From positions 2,598,156 to 2,662,155 of the forward strand of contig JACBWW010000039.1 of NCBI GenBank assembly GCA_020086605.1: 64,000 nucleotides of DNA. The letters run 5' to 3'. This stretch comes from Lanius collurio. Lineage: Eukaryota > Chordata > Aves > Passeriformes > Laniidae. Both the position numbers and the translations under genes were made by a program. Below the pieces are notes generated by a model. That model worked only from the letters and a program-made list of their open reading frames with translations, did no database searches and had not been told where the DNA came from. The stretch's first letter is position 1. The number at the start of each line of letters is the position of its first letter. This document shows, one piece after another, positions 1 to 12,400 of this stretch.

Positions 1-1640
1 TGCATATAGAACAAGGAGCTTCAGAGTGAACTTAAATGCATCATCTTTCTTATTTTAACAAAAGAACAAAAAGCAGAAACAAGAATAAAATATACTTGCA
101 GAATTTCCCCCTGAATCTACTCTTTCATTTACTCTTCACTGCTTTCTTGCTCCATATTTTTATCTCCCATCTCTCATCAGAGTTAAACAACCTCTGGCCA
201 GATTTTTTTCCTGGATTGTTTTCATTCATTGTGCAAAACATTGACAAGCAACATGCATAAAGGATGCAGGCAATGTCTGAAGACATTTTCCTTACTTCTC
301 CACACAATTTGCTCAGTTTTAGTCAGCTAATTTCTGGGAGGCAGGGCAGAAGAAGCCATTTCTGAAGGGAAAGTGGAAGCTGTGCAGAAACCTGAGGGAT
401 CATGCTTTCAGTACCAAAGAAAATGGGAAAATTATTGTAAGAAAAATGAGAAATTAATGAATGTGTGTGGTATGAGGGAATAGAAGGTATCAGTCAAAGC
501 AGAAGAATCAATAACTGCTTAACAGATCTGTCCCTATTTATATGTGGCACCTGTGACTCGTTCTGTCAAACATCTGCTTTTTCCCAAATTCTTTCTTTCT
601 TTTTCTGTCTGCCAGTCTCTCTGGGATGGCTGTGAAAAGCTGGATTAATCACATCCCCTAGGTGTTTGTTTATTGGGTTTGTGGGCTTTTCTTAATGGTT
701 CTTCCCCAAACCACCCCCATTCCTATTTCGTGGTCAAATACACGGTGGGACCCATCAGATCCTTTCCCTGCACCTCCTCCCAGCCTGGGCACCCCCACGG
801 ACAAAGCAACCACTGCTTTTAATCCTTGCAGAGCCAGAGTCTGCACTCCCATTGCACTGGCCAGGGACACTTTTCCCTATGTCATGTGGAGAACAGAAGA
901 GTAATGCAGGCACATTATGTGGCCATAATATGGGCTGCCAAAGTTGCAAAGGCTCATTTCCTTGGGAATTGTGCTCTGTCACTTGAGGCTGATGAGTCCT
1001 CAAGCCACTGACATCCCTCAGACTGTTCAGGAGAAGGACTTATCACAGGAGAAAGGGTTTAAAGGATGTGGGTTAATACTCTGAGCCTTCCTCTCTGTTT
1101 GAACTCAAACACTCAAAGTGCAATTTGATTAAATTTCAATCCAAAACAAAGTTCTTTAAAAATGAAGGATTTATACCAGTCTATTTTTGCATGTTGTAAT
1201 TAGATCCTTCTTATATGTTCTTTCATTTCAATATTCTCTCAGGCTGAAAATCATGATTTTTAAGCTTTGCTTTTATTTTAAGGCACTATAAAATAGTGGC
1301 TGAAAATGCAAAAAATATAAAAGGTTATAAAGAACTAAACTACTAATGAATATATCAGAGAATGTTTCCTGAAAACTCAGCCATTGTGAGAACTTGAGTA
1401 ATGGAATTAAGACAAATACAGTTAAGAAAGATTTTGTTACATATCTGTAAGAGGAAAAAAAAATTACTCAGAGTATAACAGAATAATAATGAAATATAAA
1501 TTGAACTTCTGTCCATTAAGTTGTGAATTTAACAGCAATTATAAAACTGGCATCTGTATCTGTGTTTCCCATTCAAGCACACTTACCAAGAGAGGATAAT
1601 CTCCAGCCCCACAATACACCCACTGTCTCTGGTGACCTGC
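1..1640. other. Unassigned AT-rich non-coding DNA
   Basis: No exon, RNA gene or repeat that I recognise. About 700-1010 is GC-richer than its surroundings and carries short overlapping frames on both strands, none with a known domain. The rest is AT-rich with scattered short A and T runs. It is most simply read as intergenic or intronic sequence. Confidence 0.6.
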
Positions 1641-1644
1641 AAGG

Positions 1645-2184
1645 ACTGAATCACAGACAGCCTGAATGAGAGGCTGGAGAGCAGCTGCAGAGAGAGGCCT
1701 GGAGGTCCTGGTCAGTGCAAAGCTGGACACGAGTCACAGCTGTGCCCTGGCAGCCAGGAGGGCACAGCAGTGCCCAGGGAGGGGAGTGTCCAGCTCTGCT
1801 CTCACTGGGGCAGCCTCACCTCGAGTGCTGGGCCCCAATATAAGGATATGAAGCTATTAGAGAGCATCCAAAGGAGGCTACAAAGGCAGTGAAGGATCTG
1901 GAGGAGACCGTGTGAGGAAAGGATGGGGTCACTTGGCTTATTCAGCCTGGGGAAGAGGGGGCTGAAGACAGAGCTCGCCACAGTCTGCAGCTTCCTCGTG
2001 AGGGGAATCAGAGGAGCAGACACTGATCTCTTCTCTCAGGTGCTCAGAGACAGGACCTCAGGGAAGGGCCTACAGCTCTGTCAGGGAGGTTTAGGTTGGA
2101 CATTAGGAAAAGGATTTTTGCACAGAGGGTGGTGGAGCAGTGGAACAGGCTCCCCAGGGGAGCAGTCATGGCACAGAGCCACTT
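1645..2184 (+). mobile_element. CR1 LINE fragment (CR1-C/Y-like), 3'-truncated
   Basis: Seen: landmarks of the distal CR1 coding region and 3' UTR occur in the expected order on the plus strand. These are a GAGAGGCTGGAGAGCAG block near 1670, a block near 1720 matching the 'aagctggacacgag..tgtgccctggcagcc' region, a 'cacctcgagtgctgggcccc' block near 1817, 'ttcagcctggggaagaggg' near 1940, and 'tttaggttggacattaggaaaagg' followed by 'agcagtggaacaggctcccc' at 2090-2155. Known: CR1 is the main LINE of birds; it moves by target-primed reverse transcription, is usually 5'-truncated, and ends in short 8-bp repeats rather than poly(A). Odd: this copy stops near 'catggcacagagcc', so the last roughly 100 bases and the 8-bp tail are missing. 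There is no intact reverse transcriptase frame and many indels, so it is old and inactive. Boundaries are good to about 20 bases; the family-level call is from memory. Confidence 0.9.
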
Positions 2185-2194
2185 CTGTATAATT

Positions 2195-2297
2195 GGGTTT
2201 TTTGGAAGAGTTTTGTTTGTGGTTTGTTGGGGTTTTTTTGGTTTTTTTGGTTTTTTTTTTTGGTCTGGGTAATTTGGTTTGGTTTGGTTTTTTCAAG
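2195..2297. repeat. GT-rich low-complexity tract
   Basis: Runs of T interrupted by GG or GGG (TTTGG-like units, degenerate) lie directly 3' of the truncated CR1. On the minus strand this reads as an A/C-rich tract and gives a lysine/threonine/proline-rich spurious frame. It may be an expanded simple repeat that formed at the broken end of the CR1. No transcriptional role can be shown. Confidence 0.75.
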
Positions 2298-5200
2298 TGG
2301 TAAATACAAATATGAGCATTACGGTGCCAACAAGGTTTTATGTCAGTATCAGGTAAAATTATCAGTTCATGAAAGTCAGTGAACCTTGAAGTCTTATAAG
2401 AAGTCCTAGGAAATCTGACAGTTCCCATTACCAGTTTGGAGAGGGGCAATAGAATAAAACCTGCAACAGAGTCTGCCATACCACTGTAATAAAAACCCAG
2501 ATCCCAAATACTCCTAACAGCACACTCAGACCATACTTAAATTCAGTTCCTTAATCAAATTATTCATGGTCTTTTTATACCTTCTGACATCGCCCATCTT
2601 TCTTATGGAGGGAGTGGAAGGAAGCAGCAGAAATGCCTTTACTTTTGCTCCCCAGAACCCTGCAAAATACAGGATCAAGATAATTTTTGAACTCCTTATC
2701 TCAGAAAAAAGCCCTAGCATGCAAATACATATACATCAAAAGAGATAAAAGAGTGGAATGTAGGAGGTGCTGATCCAAATCTTGTTGGACCATCAAAATG
2801 TGCAAAGGAAGTACTGGCAAGATAATCCAAAAATTGGTGAGATTAGCTCACTTTTATACTTAAACTTTACATTCTGCCCTATATGATCAAAAAAAATAAA
2901 AATAAAAAAAGTTTGGACTCCTCGGGATCGTGTTCAGTCTATTAGAAAATGTCTATTTTTTTATTATCCTGGAAAAATTTTGTTACATTTCCTGAAAAGG
3001 AAAAGGGGACCTAGTACAGAAGCTTTTTTTATCTCTTGAGGATCAAGCAAACTCTACAAAGCAACTGGGTGTAGAAATATTTTTTGGCTGCTTTTATCTT
3101 ATGCACAGTGGGAACACATTAAAAGGTAAGAAAAAAAACTTCAAAGTCATTCCCTTTTTTCTGCAATTTTACATTTTATAATGATCAGCAGTCCAAGAGA
3201 TATGAAGTGAAATATACCAAAGCTGACAGAATTTAAGAATACACAGAAAGAGTCATGAGAAAAAGGTGAAGGCAACAGTCTCATAAAAATTAAAAAAAAA
3301 AAAAAAAGGGAGGGGGGGGGAAAGTCAAGATTCTTGTAGTAAGATTAGAATAATTTCATACAGATATGATCATTTCTAATCCTTTTCTTCTCTTCTTTGA
3401 TGTTATCCAGGCAAAGTAAGGGTAGTGGGTAACAAAACCAGAAGTTCCTAAACTTGAAACCTGCTGAAGGCTGGACTGCCCCAGTGAGTACCAGCAGAAA
3501 GCTGTGGTAACACCCCACAACCTCCCTGGTCAGGCTGGGTGCATTCACTGCTCTGTTTCAGCACCTGCAGACCTGTTTGTAGTGGTGCACAAGGGCATTG
3601 GATCAGCTCTGAAGCTCTTGTGCTGTTATTTCCTAGCACTGCAAAGTGGGAATTACAACTTTTGCTCTTTGGGCTGCAGATATTTGCTTCTGTAAACTGA
3701 TATTTGTTTTTCTGTAAGGTGCCCCAGCTACCATAAGCTGTGTAGGCACTGCCTCCATCGTGCTATCATTACATAATGCTCAGCATAAAGACAGGCTGGC
3801 TCTGGATAACAAAGTTACAAATAGACTTGGCTTCTTTCCTGTCTCTGTTAAAACACTAAAATATCTGTTTGAAGTAAATTGTTTCAAAGCAAGAGAGTTA
3901 TGGTGCTTCTGGTTTTACTGACAAAATTACATCCTGCTCAGTGAGGTAGAAGGCTCACAGGTAGAAAAATTTCAAAGTGATGATTAAAAGCTTCTCTTAA
4001 ATAGTTATAGACATTCAAGTCTATGTTAAGGCTGAGCATCATGTTTGGGGAGGCAGTAGACACACAATGGGTCCAAGTAGGAAGGCCACTAAACCCTTCC
4101 ACAGGCAGGGTAAGCTGTAATCAGAATAAAAACCCATAGCTTTGTCTCCTATAACGTAGAGAGTTCAGGGAAACTCTTCAGATCAACTATATTCTTTACA
4201 ACAGTTTCTAAAGCTAGATAGCTGCAGGCTTTATGCTTTTCCTAAAAGGAAAAGTCATGCTGCTTAAAAAATAAAAGGTCATGTAAAGGAAAAAAAAAAA
4301 ATCTGACTGCCTTCAAAAATATTAAACCCACTAGTTATGCAATGATTTTTGCTCAGATCTTAGGTTAGGGTTTCATTCTTCTATTTCCCTCCAAGACAAG
4401 TATAATGGAACTATTTAAGTCTACATTGAACTTCTGAAGTGGTTTAGAATAAGGTTTGCATAATTTTGCTGTTTTACTTGGTGCCCAAATTCACAATCCA
4501 TATATAAATTGTGTTGGCTTAAGAGCACTCAAACTTTTTTGCCCATCTGTGGAATAACAGACTTTTGACTCTAGATTTTTTTGTCCATAAGCATATTCTT
4601 TCCTCTTTTTCTGCTCCTAGGTGTGCAAGCTCCCAGGAGAGCTGAGAGTGTTGGCTTTCAGAGAACGAACCCTGATGCATTTTTTACTTTTATTCTGCTA
4701 AAAGTCCTTTCTCACATTAAGTAATTCTATAGTGTCCTTCTCTCCATTTCTTATCTCCTTCCATCTGTGTGTTACTTTCAGCTCAAAGCAAAGCTGGAGG
4801 GCACAGCAGTGTTGCCTGGCAAAGCATTACTCATTCTGCTTGGAGCTACTTTGAAACCCACAGACTGAGGTTTAGCTCTTAGTGACACCAAAGTTGAAAT
4901 AAATGTAATCAAACTCCCGGTAAAAAAAGTGTAGAGCACACTCTAAAAACTACCAGGTGACATCACATCCAAACTTGTGTAACTTATTTTTGTTTTCCTT
5001 TACTCAAAGTCTTTACATTTGTAAGCACAAGTAATTTTCTCACTGCTGCTGACAAGGATAGATGGCAAAGTTATGAGCATGATCATTTTTCTGCCCATGT
5101 GTCTAGCAGCCACATTATTCTGTCTGTTCTCATCATTTTTAGTTACTCACCACCTCAGATTCTCTCATACACAGCCCTTCCTGCACACCCAGAAGAGCAT

Positions 5201-6421
5201 CCTTACACTTTTAAAGACTCTTAATACTGCAGTACAAGCAAATCTACATGATATATACATGATTTATCCATTTGTGATTACACCAGTCACCTGGGGATAA
5301 AATGCCCTGCAAGTAAGCTGGTTTTTCAAAGGGATGCTTTGCTTTATTCGAGGTCAGCCAATAAGTGCTTACATAGGAAAAACTCTGATGGGAAACAGCC
5401 TCAAAGACTAACTCTTTTGTTGATCAGTTATTCACTCTGCACCAAGCCACCTGCTTGCACAAGGTCCAACTTCCAAGAGACAAACACTTTTCTTTCAAGT
5501 TTTGCTTTGTTACAACTCAATAGCCAGTTTGCTTGATTGTGCAGTTGCTGCTCCTGGATCCCTGTGAGCTGGAATGAATTTCAATGAGTAATTCTTACCA
5601 ATGTGTATCATCTGTTATATGTTCTTTTTCAAACCCATACACAATTACTGCCCCAAGGCAGCATCAGAAAGCACTGACAGATTTTTATTATTATTATTTG
5701 AAACACCAAAAATCATCTGAAATTAGGGTCTCATCAACAGAGACTTCCTAATATTCTGAGAGCTCAAAGTCCTAAGACATGTTCAGACCCATTCCACTGG
5801 CTCATAGAATCACAGGGACATGAGACATTTGAGCCTACTGAGAGTCAAAATCTGCAGGCCTGCTGTATCAGATCCACCAGGAAGCTACAGTCCCACAGTC
5901 TCTTATTTGGACCAGTGTTTTTGGGACAACTAAAAGCCCTGAAACACACACATCCTATTAAAAAATCAGAGCTTTATGTTATGTAAAGAATGCTCTATAT
6001 AAAATTCCCTTAGTTCATCCTTGTGCTTAGAACTGCAGAACTTTGTTTACTGAGGATCACTTGGCAATCCATTTTCCTCCCTTGCTGCACTACATTGTCA
6101 AGTGAAACTCCTTATAAAACACCATGCATACATTAGTAGTTCCTTCAATTAGTCTTCTTCTATAGGATAAAAACCATACATTTTTAATTAAAATGTATGC
6201 ATGTCAGAGAAGAGAAAAATGCAGTGTTCTTAAATTGTTATTATTGATTTCCCCTAGTGCAGGCTGTACCTTTAATAGTATTGAGGTTATATTTTAAAGA
6301 ACTGATGTATGCATAAATCTAATTTCTTTAAAATTTTAATGAGAAAGGAAAGTCATTTGTACTTTTAATATTTGGAGCTTGAATCTGTCCCAAAAAAGCT
6401 GCCCCTTCCCTTTCACAAATA

Positions 6422-6422
<1 letters not shown>
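2298..6422. other. Unassigned AT-rich non-coding DNA
   Basis: Apart from the homopolymer tract at 3292-3320 and a short (TTA)n run near 5686-5698, nothing is recognisable. No splice-site-flanked frame with a protein-like composition was found. A lone CATAGAATCACAG near 5805 resembles a CR1 tail but has no CR1 body beside it. Confidence 0.55.
3292..3320. repeat. Poly(A)-poly(G) low-complexity tract
   Basis: Sixteen A are followed directly by a G-rich run (GGGA then nine G). This is a simple-sequence tract prone to slippage and to sequencing error. The upstream sequence does not look like a retroposed transcript. Confidence 0.85.

Positions 6423-6452
<30 letters not shown>
6423..6452. repeat. 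Poly(A) run of 30
   Basis: An uninterrupted run of thirty A is followed by an A-rich, C-punctuated tail to about 6470. It is the longest homopolymer in the window. Upstream sequence shows no spliced-gene, SINE or L1-like body, so I do not call it the tail of a retrocopy. Its length is likely to vary between individuals and to be uncertain in the assembly. Confidence 0.9.
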
Positions 6453-6458
<6 letters not shown>

Positions 6459-6470
6459 CAAAAGAAAAAA

Positions 6471-9400
6471 ATTCTAAATTAATCAAGAAGAATCAGGTTC
6501 TTCCATAGAAATGCAGAAAAAAAATTACATTTTTTGTTAAATTTTTTAAGTCCTGCTATGAGAATTTTGGTCCTTAGTTCTGCAATTAGAGGCCAATTCC
6601 ATGCAGCACCATGGCCAGTAGGGAATGGAACTCCTTACAAGACCTGTTTTACTTCAGATTCTGCCTGTTGGTAAGAGGGTGGATGAAAATCTTTAGTCCT
6701 TGTGTCATTCTGCTGCACAAACCCAGCCTTGTTGGTTATGGGAAGGTTCTCCCCTCCTTGGGAAGCCTGAGGACATTTTTGAGTGTTTCAAGGCACCACA
6801 CCTGGCCTGTTACAGGGAGAGTGTCAATGCTTGTCTTGGCTTCTCATTGGCTTCTCTGATCAACCTTTTAGTCAGAAGAACCTCATGGAAACTTTGATAA
6901 CCGGGGCACAAACAGCTCCTGCTCTCAGAGAACCAAACGATTTAGGCTCTTTCTCCCTTTCCACAGCTGGAATTAATTATGGAATTACAGCACTGCCCAA
7001 GAGGAGTGAGAGGCTCAGTTTCTGCTGCTCTGTTGGATGCTGCATGACTCCACCTCTGTACTTCTCCAAAGGGCTGGCATGCACTGCTTTTCCTGGGGCA
7101 CCCAATATCTCTGTCCCACACAGCAGATCAACAGCTCTCAGGTGCACAAGTCCCCTTCCCTGCCTGACCTGGAGGAGTCTTTGCAGTTTCACAGTGTTTA
7201 TTTGGACAATCAGACTGCCATGGCTCTGCTCCTACCCTTCTCTCTCAGGGTTCTTCATTCCCTCTCCTCCCCAGCTGAAATGGTTTGGCAGGTTCCTCAC
7301 AGAACAGTGACTCATCAAAAGCTCTCTGTTGGCACATCATTTCTTCTCATTTTCATTAGATTCCCTTGATGGATTCTCACCCAAAATAAGAGGGATTTTC
7401 TTGTTTTCTTGTTTACTGGCCCTGTTGGTATTTGGATAGCACAGAGCCACTGCTGTGCAGAATATTTTACAGAAGCAGAAAGGATTTCTGTCATAAGGAA
7501 TTTACAGTGTGTACATTCATTTATGTTAAACGTGCCCAAAACCTTCCAGCTTGTCTGCTGTTAGACAAGGTGAAGGATTGGGAGGAGATTCAAGCTGAAG
7601 CCTCCTCCAACATTGCACTGCACTTCCTCTTAGGAGTCATTATTTGTTTTCCATAAAGCAAATCAGCCAAACTTACCTGGTCTGTCCAAGACTAAAAATC
7701 AAATTAAATGTGCCATGAGAATAATTGTATTTGTAATTGTACACTGATTAAAACATGCATTTTGGTTCAGCTTTCACGAGGATTTCTTAGTCTTCCTTAC
7801 AGATTTTTGCACATCCAGAAATGTTATTTTCAAGCTACTTCTTGCAATCAAGGTGACATTGTTCCAGAAGCTACACTCTACTGAACAACACACATCATGG
7901 AATATGTGGTGTGCTTATTTGCCTTGAATTCCAGAATGCATCTCAAAACTACATAATTGCTACTAGTAATCAGGAAAAAGTGCCTCCCTGCCAAGAAAAA
8001 GTCCATTCTAAAGTCCAAGTTAAGCTAATCTTTTGGGAGAGAAAAATAACCTATTCAACTAAAAAGTCTCACAGTAAGATGGTATTTTAAAAGGAAATCT
8101 TGTATATTCAAAGCCCCTTGCACAAAGATACTGCTTTTACCAATCAAACATTTTTGAAAAGAATTTTTCTTTAGTCAGAAAATATTTGGTTCCAGAAACA
8201 GAGGCTTACATTTAAGTAATTTAGTATATGTGGGTATTTTATACATAACATGTACAGTAATAGCAATGAATACCCTATCTATTGTCTTTAGGGGAATAAA
8301 AAGAAGCAACAGATTATGTTCTAAGAGAATTTAAGGGGCAAATATCTGTATTTGATTCTTTTATTTAAATTGTTTACCTAAATGAAAGCACACAGAAATC
8401 ATTCACTCTTCCAAATATTTTAAAGATATTCCTTTTGTCACCTACAACAAAGTTCAGAACATCTGGGTGTCCACAGCAACATTAAATTAACTCAGCATTA
8501 GCAAAGCTGAGACAGCTCAAGGGAATAAATGTTATGTTGTTTAAACCAATATAAGTCTGACCATGCCCTCTTCTCCACATACATCCTGCAGCCCTCCCAG
8601 CAGCAGAGGAAGGCTGTAAGATAATGTATAACAATCCAGACTCTGCCTGGCATGAGTTCTGATTGGCTTAATCATTGCATTAGTCTGACTCTCCTCTAAG
8701 CTATGTCAATTATTCCAACACCTGTGTACTGCTACAGCACATGGGAGAAGGTCACCTACCAGCCCATGGGTTTAATTTCTCTGTTTAATTCTCTTTTCCT
8801 TCCTTCTCACATCTTTAACCCAATTTTGTTGGAGCTTCATCTCTCCACTCCTAGTGTTATTTGCTTTACTAATTATCAGCTGAAGCTGGCTGTTTCTCAG
8901 AGCCCCAAAGCCAACAGATTGATCTCTGTGTACTGATCACATCTGCACAGAGAAATGCACCACTTGCCCCCCAAAAATTTGCAGTTTAAAGTCAAGTGAA
9001 AGCAGCAAGCAGGTAGAAACAGAAAGGAAAACATGTTTAAAGGAAAAGTGTAGCAGCCATTCTGGAAATCACTAAAGTTCCTACAAGCCACATTTATCCA
9101 CAACTTGAATTCTCTTCAACAAGGTTTCAGATGAAAACATGAGATAACAATTACTCTTTCTTAGTTTTATGAAAGATATTGAAAATACTACAATCCACTA
9201 CACAAGATTCAGTGCTTAAGTACAGGCACACAGGGTGAACACAGGGTTCATAAAGAAGTCTTCCACCCCCTTTCATCCCACCTCAATTTTCCACCCAGGC
9301 AGAGACAGAAAACAAACCTTTTTACCTCATTACTTCCTCAATGTACTTGCAGTAGGAAAAAAAAATATGGTTGTATTCTATATATCCCTTTCTACTCTTC

Positions 9401-12400
9401 CTTCAGCCATGCATATCAGAGTAAACAATTGGGTTAAAAGCTCTCAGAGATTCTATAAACACATAATCTGCACTGATCTCAAATATAACTTCAGAGAGAA
9501 GCCTACATCTGCTTTTGTTTGTCTGCTGTTATCTCAGCAGAGATAGATTTTCCTGGAATCAAAAGAAAAAACACTGTTCTAATAACCAGCTCAGACTGAT
9601 CTTGGCAACTGCCTGTTAAATCCTGATGGGCAGAGAAATGCTGCTACCTCTTTGCTAAGTAAAGGGACTGAGCCATGTAAGAGCCTTGCTAACATTTTAT
9701 TTGAGCCTGCAGTAGAATGCCAGTTATTGCTGCCTCGTGGGACATTTGGCAGTCATCTGTCATGAAAGCTGGAAACCAACACAAGACTTTTTGTTGTTGA
9801 AATCTAAAGTTGTGTTCAAAATACAGTAGGGTTTCCTTTGGAAGGAGAAGAAAAACCGTGTCATCCTTCAGTTTTCCTCACTGTGCTACATCCCAGTTGC
9901 AGCCTCTCTAAAGATTTGCTTTCTTGTGCAGGTTTTGCTGCTTTAAGTTAAAAAGGTCATGGTTTCAATTTACAAACTCAAAATATACAACAGATTTGAG
10001 ACTTGTGAATTTATAATGCAGGAAGTTAAAAGAGGGACGTTCCCACTGACATGTCAGGGTGTCTCTGGGAAGTTGATCTTCACAGAGTTGGTTCTGTTGC
10101 ATCTCCTGTATTGACTTATAAATCTCATTTGCATTTCACCAGGGAGGTTTCTGAGGCATTTCCTAATAAGTGCAGTGACTCTGGGCAAGTTTCTCTGTGT
10201 TGTTCTCCCTGATGTAATTCTAAAAGTGGCTGAAATTGTTTCAAGCACTTCTGATTTGCATATGCATTGCATTAGAGAACCTACCAGATCCTATTATCAC
10301 GGTGTAAAATACAGGGTTTCCCTCCTCTATTCTAGTAAAACTGCTTGTAAGTCCAAAAAAACACAAAGTAGGTACCATGAAACAGAACAGCTGACTTATA
10401 TACTTCCTAGGCTACTTAATGAATAAATCTGAAAGAAGAGGTTACAACATTTCAAGGCTAATTTGGGGGAGTGATCATTTTTAGGAATTTATGATTTTTC
10501 AAGTCTATTCAGGGGAAAAGAAGCCATTGAATATTCATGTTTCAATGAGTTTAGGATGTTTTATTTGCCTTTTTTTACCCTTTAACGATATCCAAGTTGT
10601 GTTCAATAAATTAATATTGCACAATATCACTAAAGTAAACACGCAGTCTTCAAAAATTTCATTTTCACACTAGACATCTGACCTAGATACTAAAAAAAAT
10701 TATTTCTTATGCCTCTGGGCAAATAGTTAACACACAATATCTTATGATAAGAATAATTATCCATTTCTTTACTTATGCTTAGCCATGCACTTCTTACCCC
10801 ACTTTCTGTCTCTTATTGGGTCAGACACTCTTTAAGCAGAAGAGATCACAGCAGAGATGCTGTAACCAGATCATAGGAGCTTTCCAGAAGGACCATGTTG
10901 CTATTATACAGCAGGATTTCCAAGGAAAAAAACAAACAGCATTTTCTAACTCACTTTTTCAATGCATTCAGACCTGTAAGAACTCCATCAGAGACTTTCA
11001 GTGCATTTTCTGCACATCTCCATCAGGGAAGAATTAGGGTATATTTGCAGTCTCACTGGCATGGTAATAAATGAAGACACAGTCATCCTATTCTACCACA
11101 CTGCAATAAATGCTTGCTTATAATTAATTTCACACCACTATAAACAGAAGTGACACACCAGTGAATATGGCCCAGAAGCTCCAAAGTGGGCTAATTTTAA
11201 ATGCAGTTTAAATGGAGTTTGATATTCTGCTGTCACAGCATTTTGATGGAGCACAGTTTTGGTCAGCACTTTAAGTCAGCCAATACCAGATATAATTATT
11301 TTATTACTATGGCCTTAGTTTGAAATACTTCTTACTTTAGCCACTTCTTGTACTTTCATAGCTCACCCTGAGGCTTCCCTGCATATAAGGTTTGTCTGAA
11401 GAGAAAAATAGATCTAAGGGTTGGTTACAGTGGCTCCCACATGGCCACAGTAGAACAGCTGTGCTGAACCTGTCCAGCACAGGCAAGTGAAAAAATACAG
11501 GCAGTGCATGTACAAAGAGATTTCAAAAAGCACATTCAGTTGCCCCACATACTTATTTAACTATAAAAACATAATTTGCAGCAGATATTACAAAAGGTTT
11601 GCAGAGAAGAACACAATTAGTCCCTGGTGAAGTCTTTTCAGGCCTGTGAGGTTCATATTCCATGCCCAAGGCTGACAGACTGTTCTGAAAGTTTTCAGCT
11701 TTCCCTTTCTTCCTTTTCAGTCTCATCTCCACAGCACTTTGTCTAAGGCTACCATTGTTTGCTTTGCTGATTCTTCATCTTAAATCTGGGGAGAAAAGGC
11801 AGTGGGGCAAAATAAGGAAGAAAACTTCAAATTTTATGAATTTCCAAAATAAGAATAGGGAAGCATTAAGGTCTCCAGACCCTGAGGTCTGGATCTGAAC
11901 CTGAGCAGGCTTCACTACTGTCTTTTGTGGAATTACTCATCAACAATGCAGAACAATCTGAAGGCAGACAGGGGCAGACCACCTCTCCTTTCCCAGGCAC
12001 AGCTTCCCTACCTCCATAAGAGCCAGAGGATACCCCACAGAGAACAGTTCTGTCTTCCCAGCACCTCAGCTCCTGCAGCCTACCAATTCCTGCACGGGCC
12101 ACTCTTAAATCTGGCCACTAAAAAAACAATACATCTTCTTGTAGCAGAATTTTTTAGACTATGTGGCCAGCTGTTTTAAAAGCAAGGAGCAAAATACATC
12201 TGCAGTTCCTCCTCTATCTTGCCAAAGGCTCACGATGGGAAAAATGCCCATTTCCTATGATAAAAAGTGAATTTCCACTGAGACCTGAGGGCAAGCTCTG
12301 CTCCCTCAAGAGGAAGGTGTATACAGCACAGGTGAGGGTTTTGATGCCTCCTCTTTTAGCTAAAATCCCAGAGCTGTATTTTGTTTACCTAGTCAGTGTC

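Noticed and set aside
4360..4375. GGTTAGGGTTT, telomere-like
   Set aside because: Only one and a half TTAGGG units; not an interstitial telomere array.
5800..5822. CATAGAATCACAG, resembling a CR1 tail unit on the minus strand
   Set aside because: The adjacent sequence does not match the CR1 3' UTR; one short unit is not enough.
6783..7310. 175-codon plus-strand open frame
   Set aside because: No known domain, S/L/P/C-rich composition, overlapped by other frames of comparable length on both strands, and no sign of splice structure.
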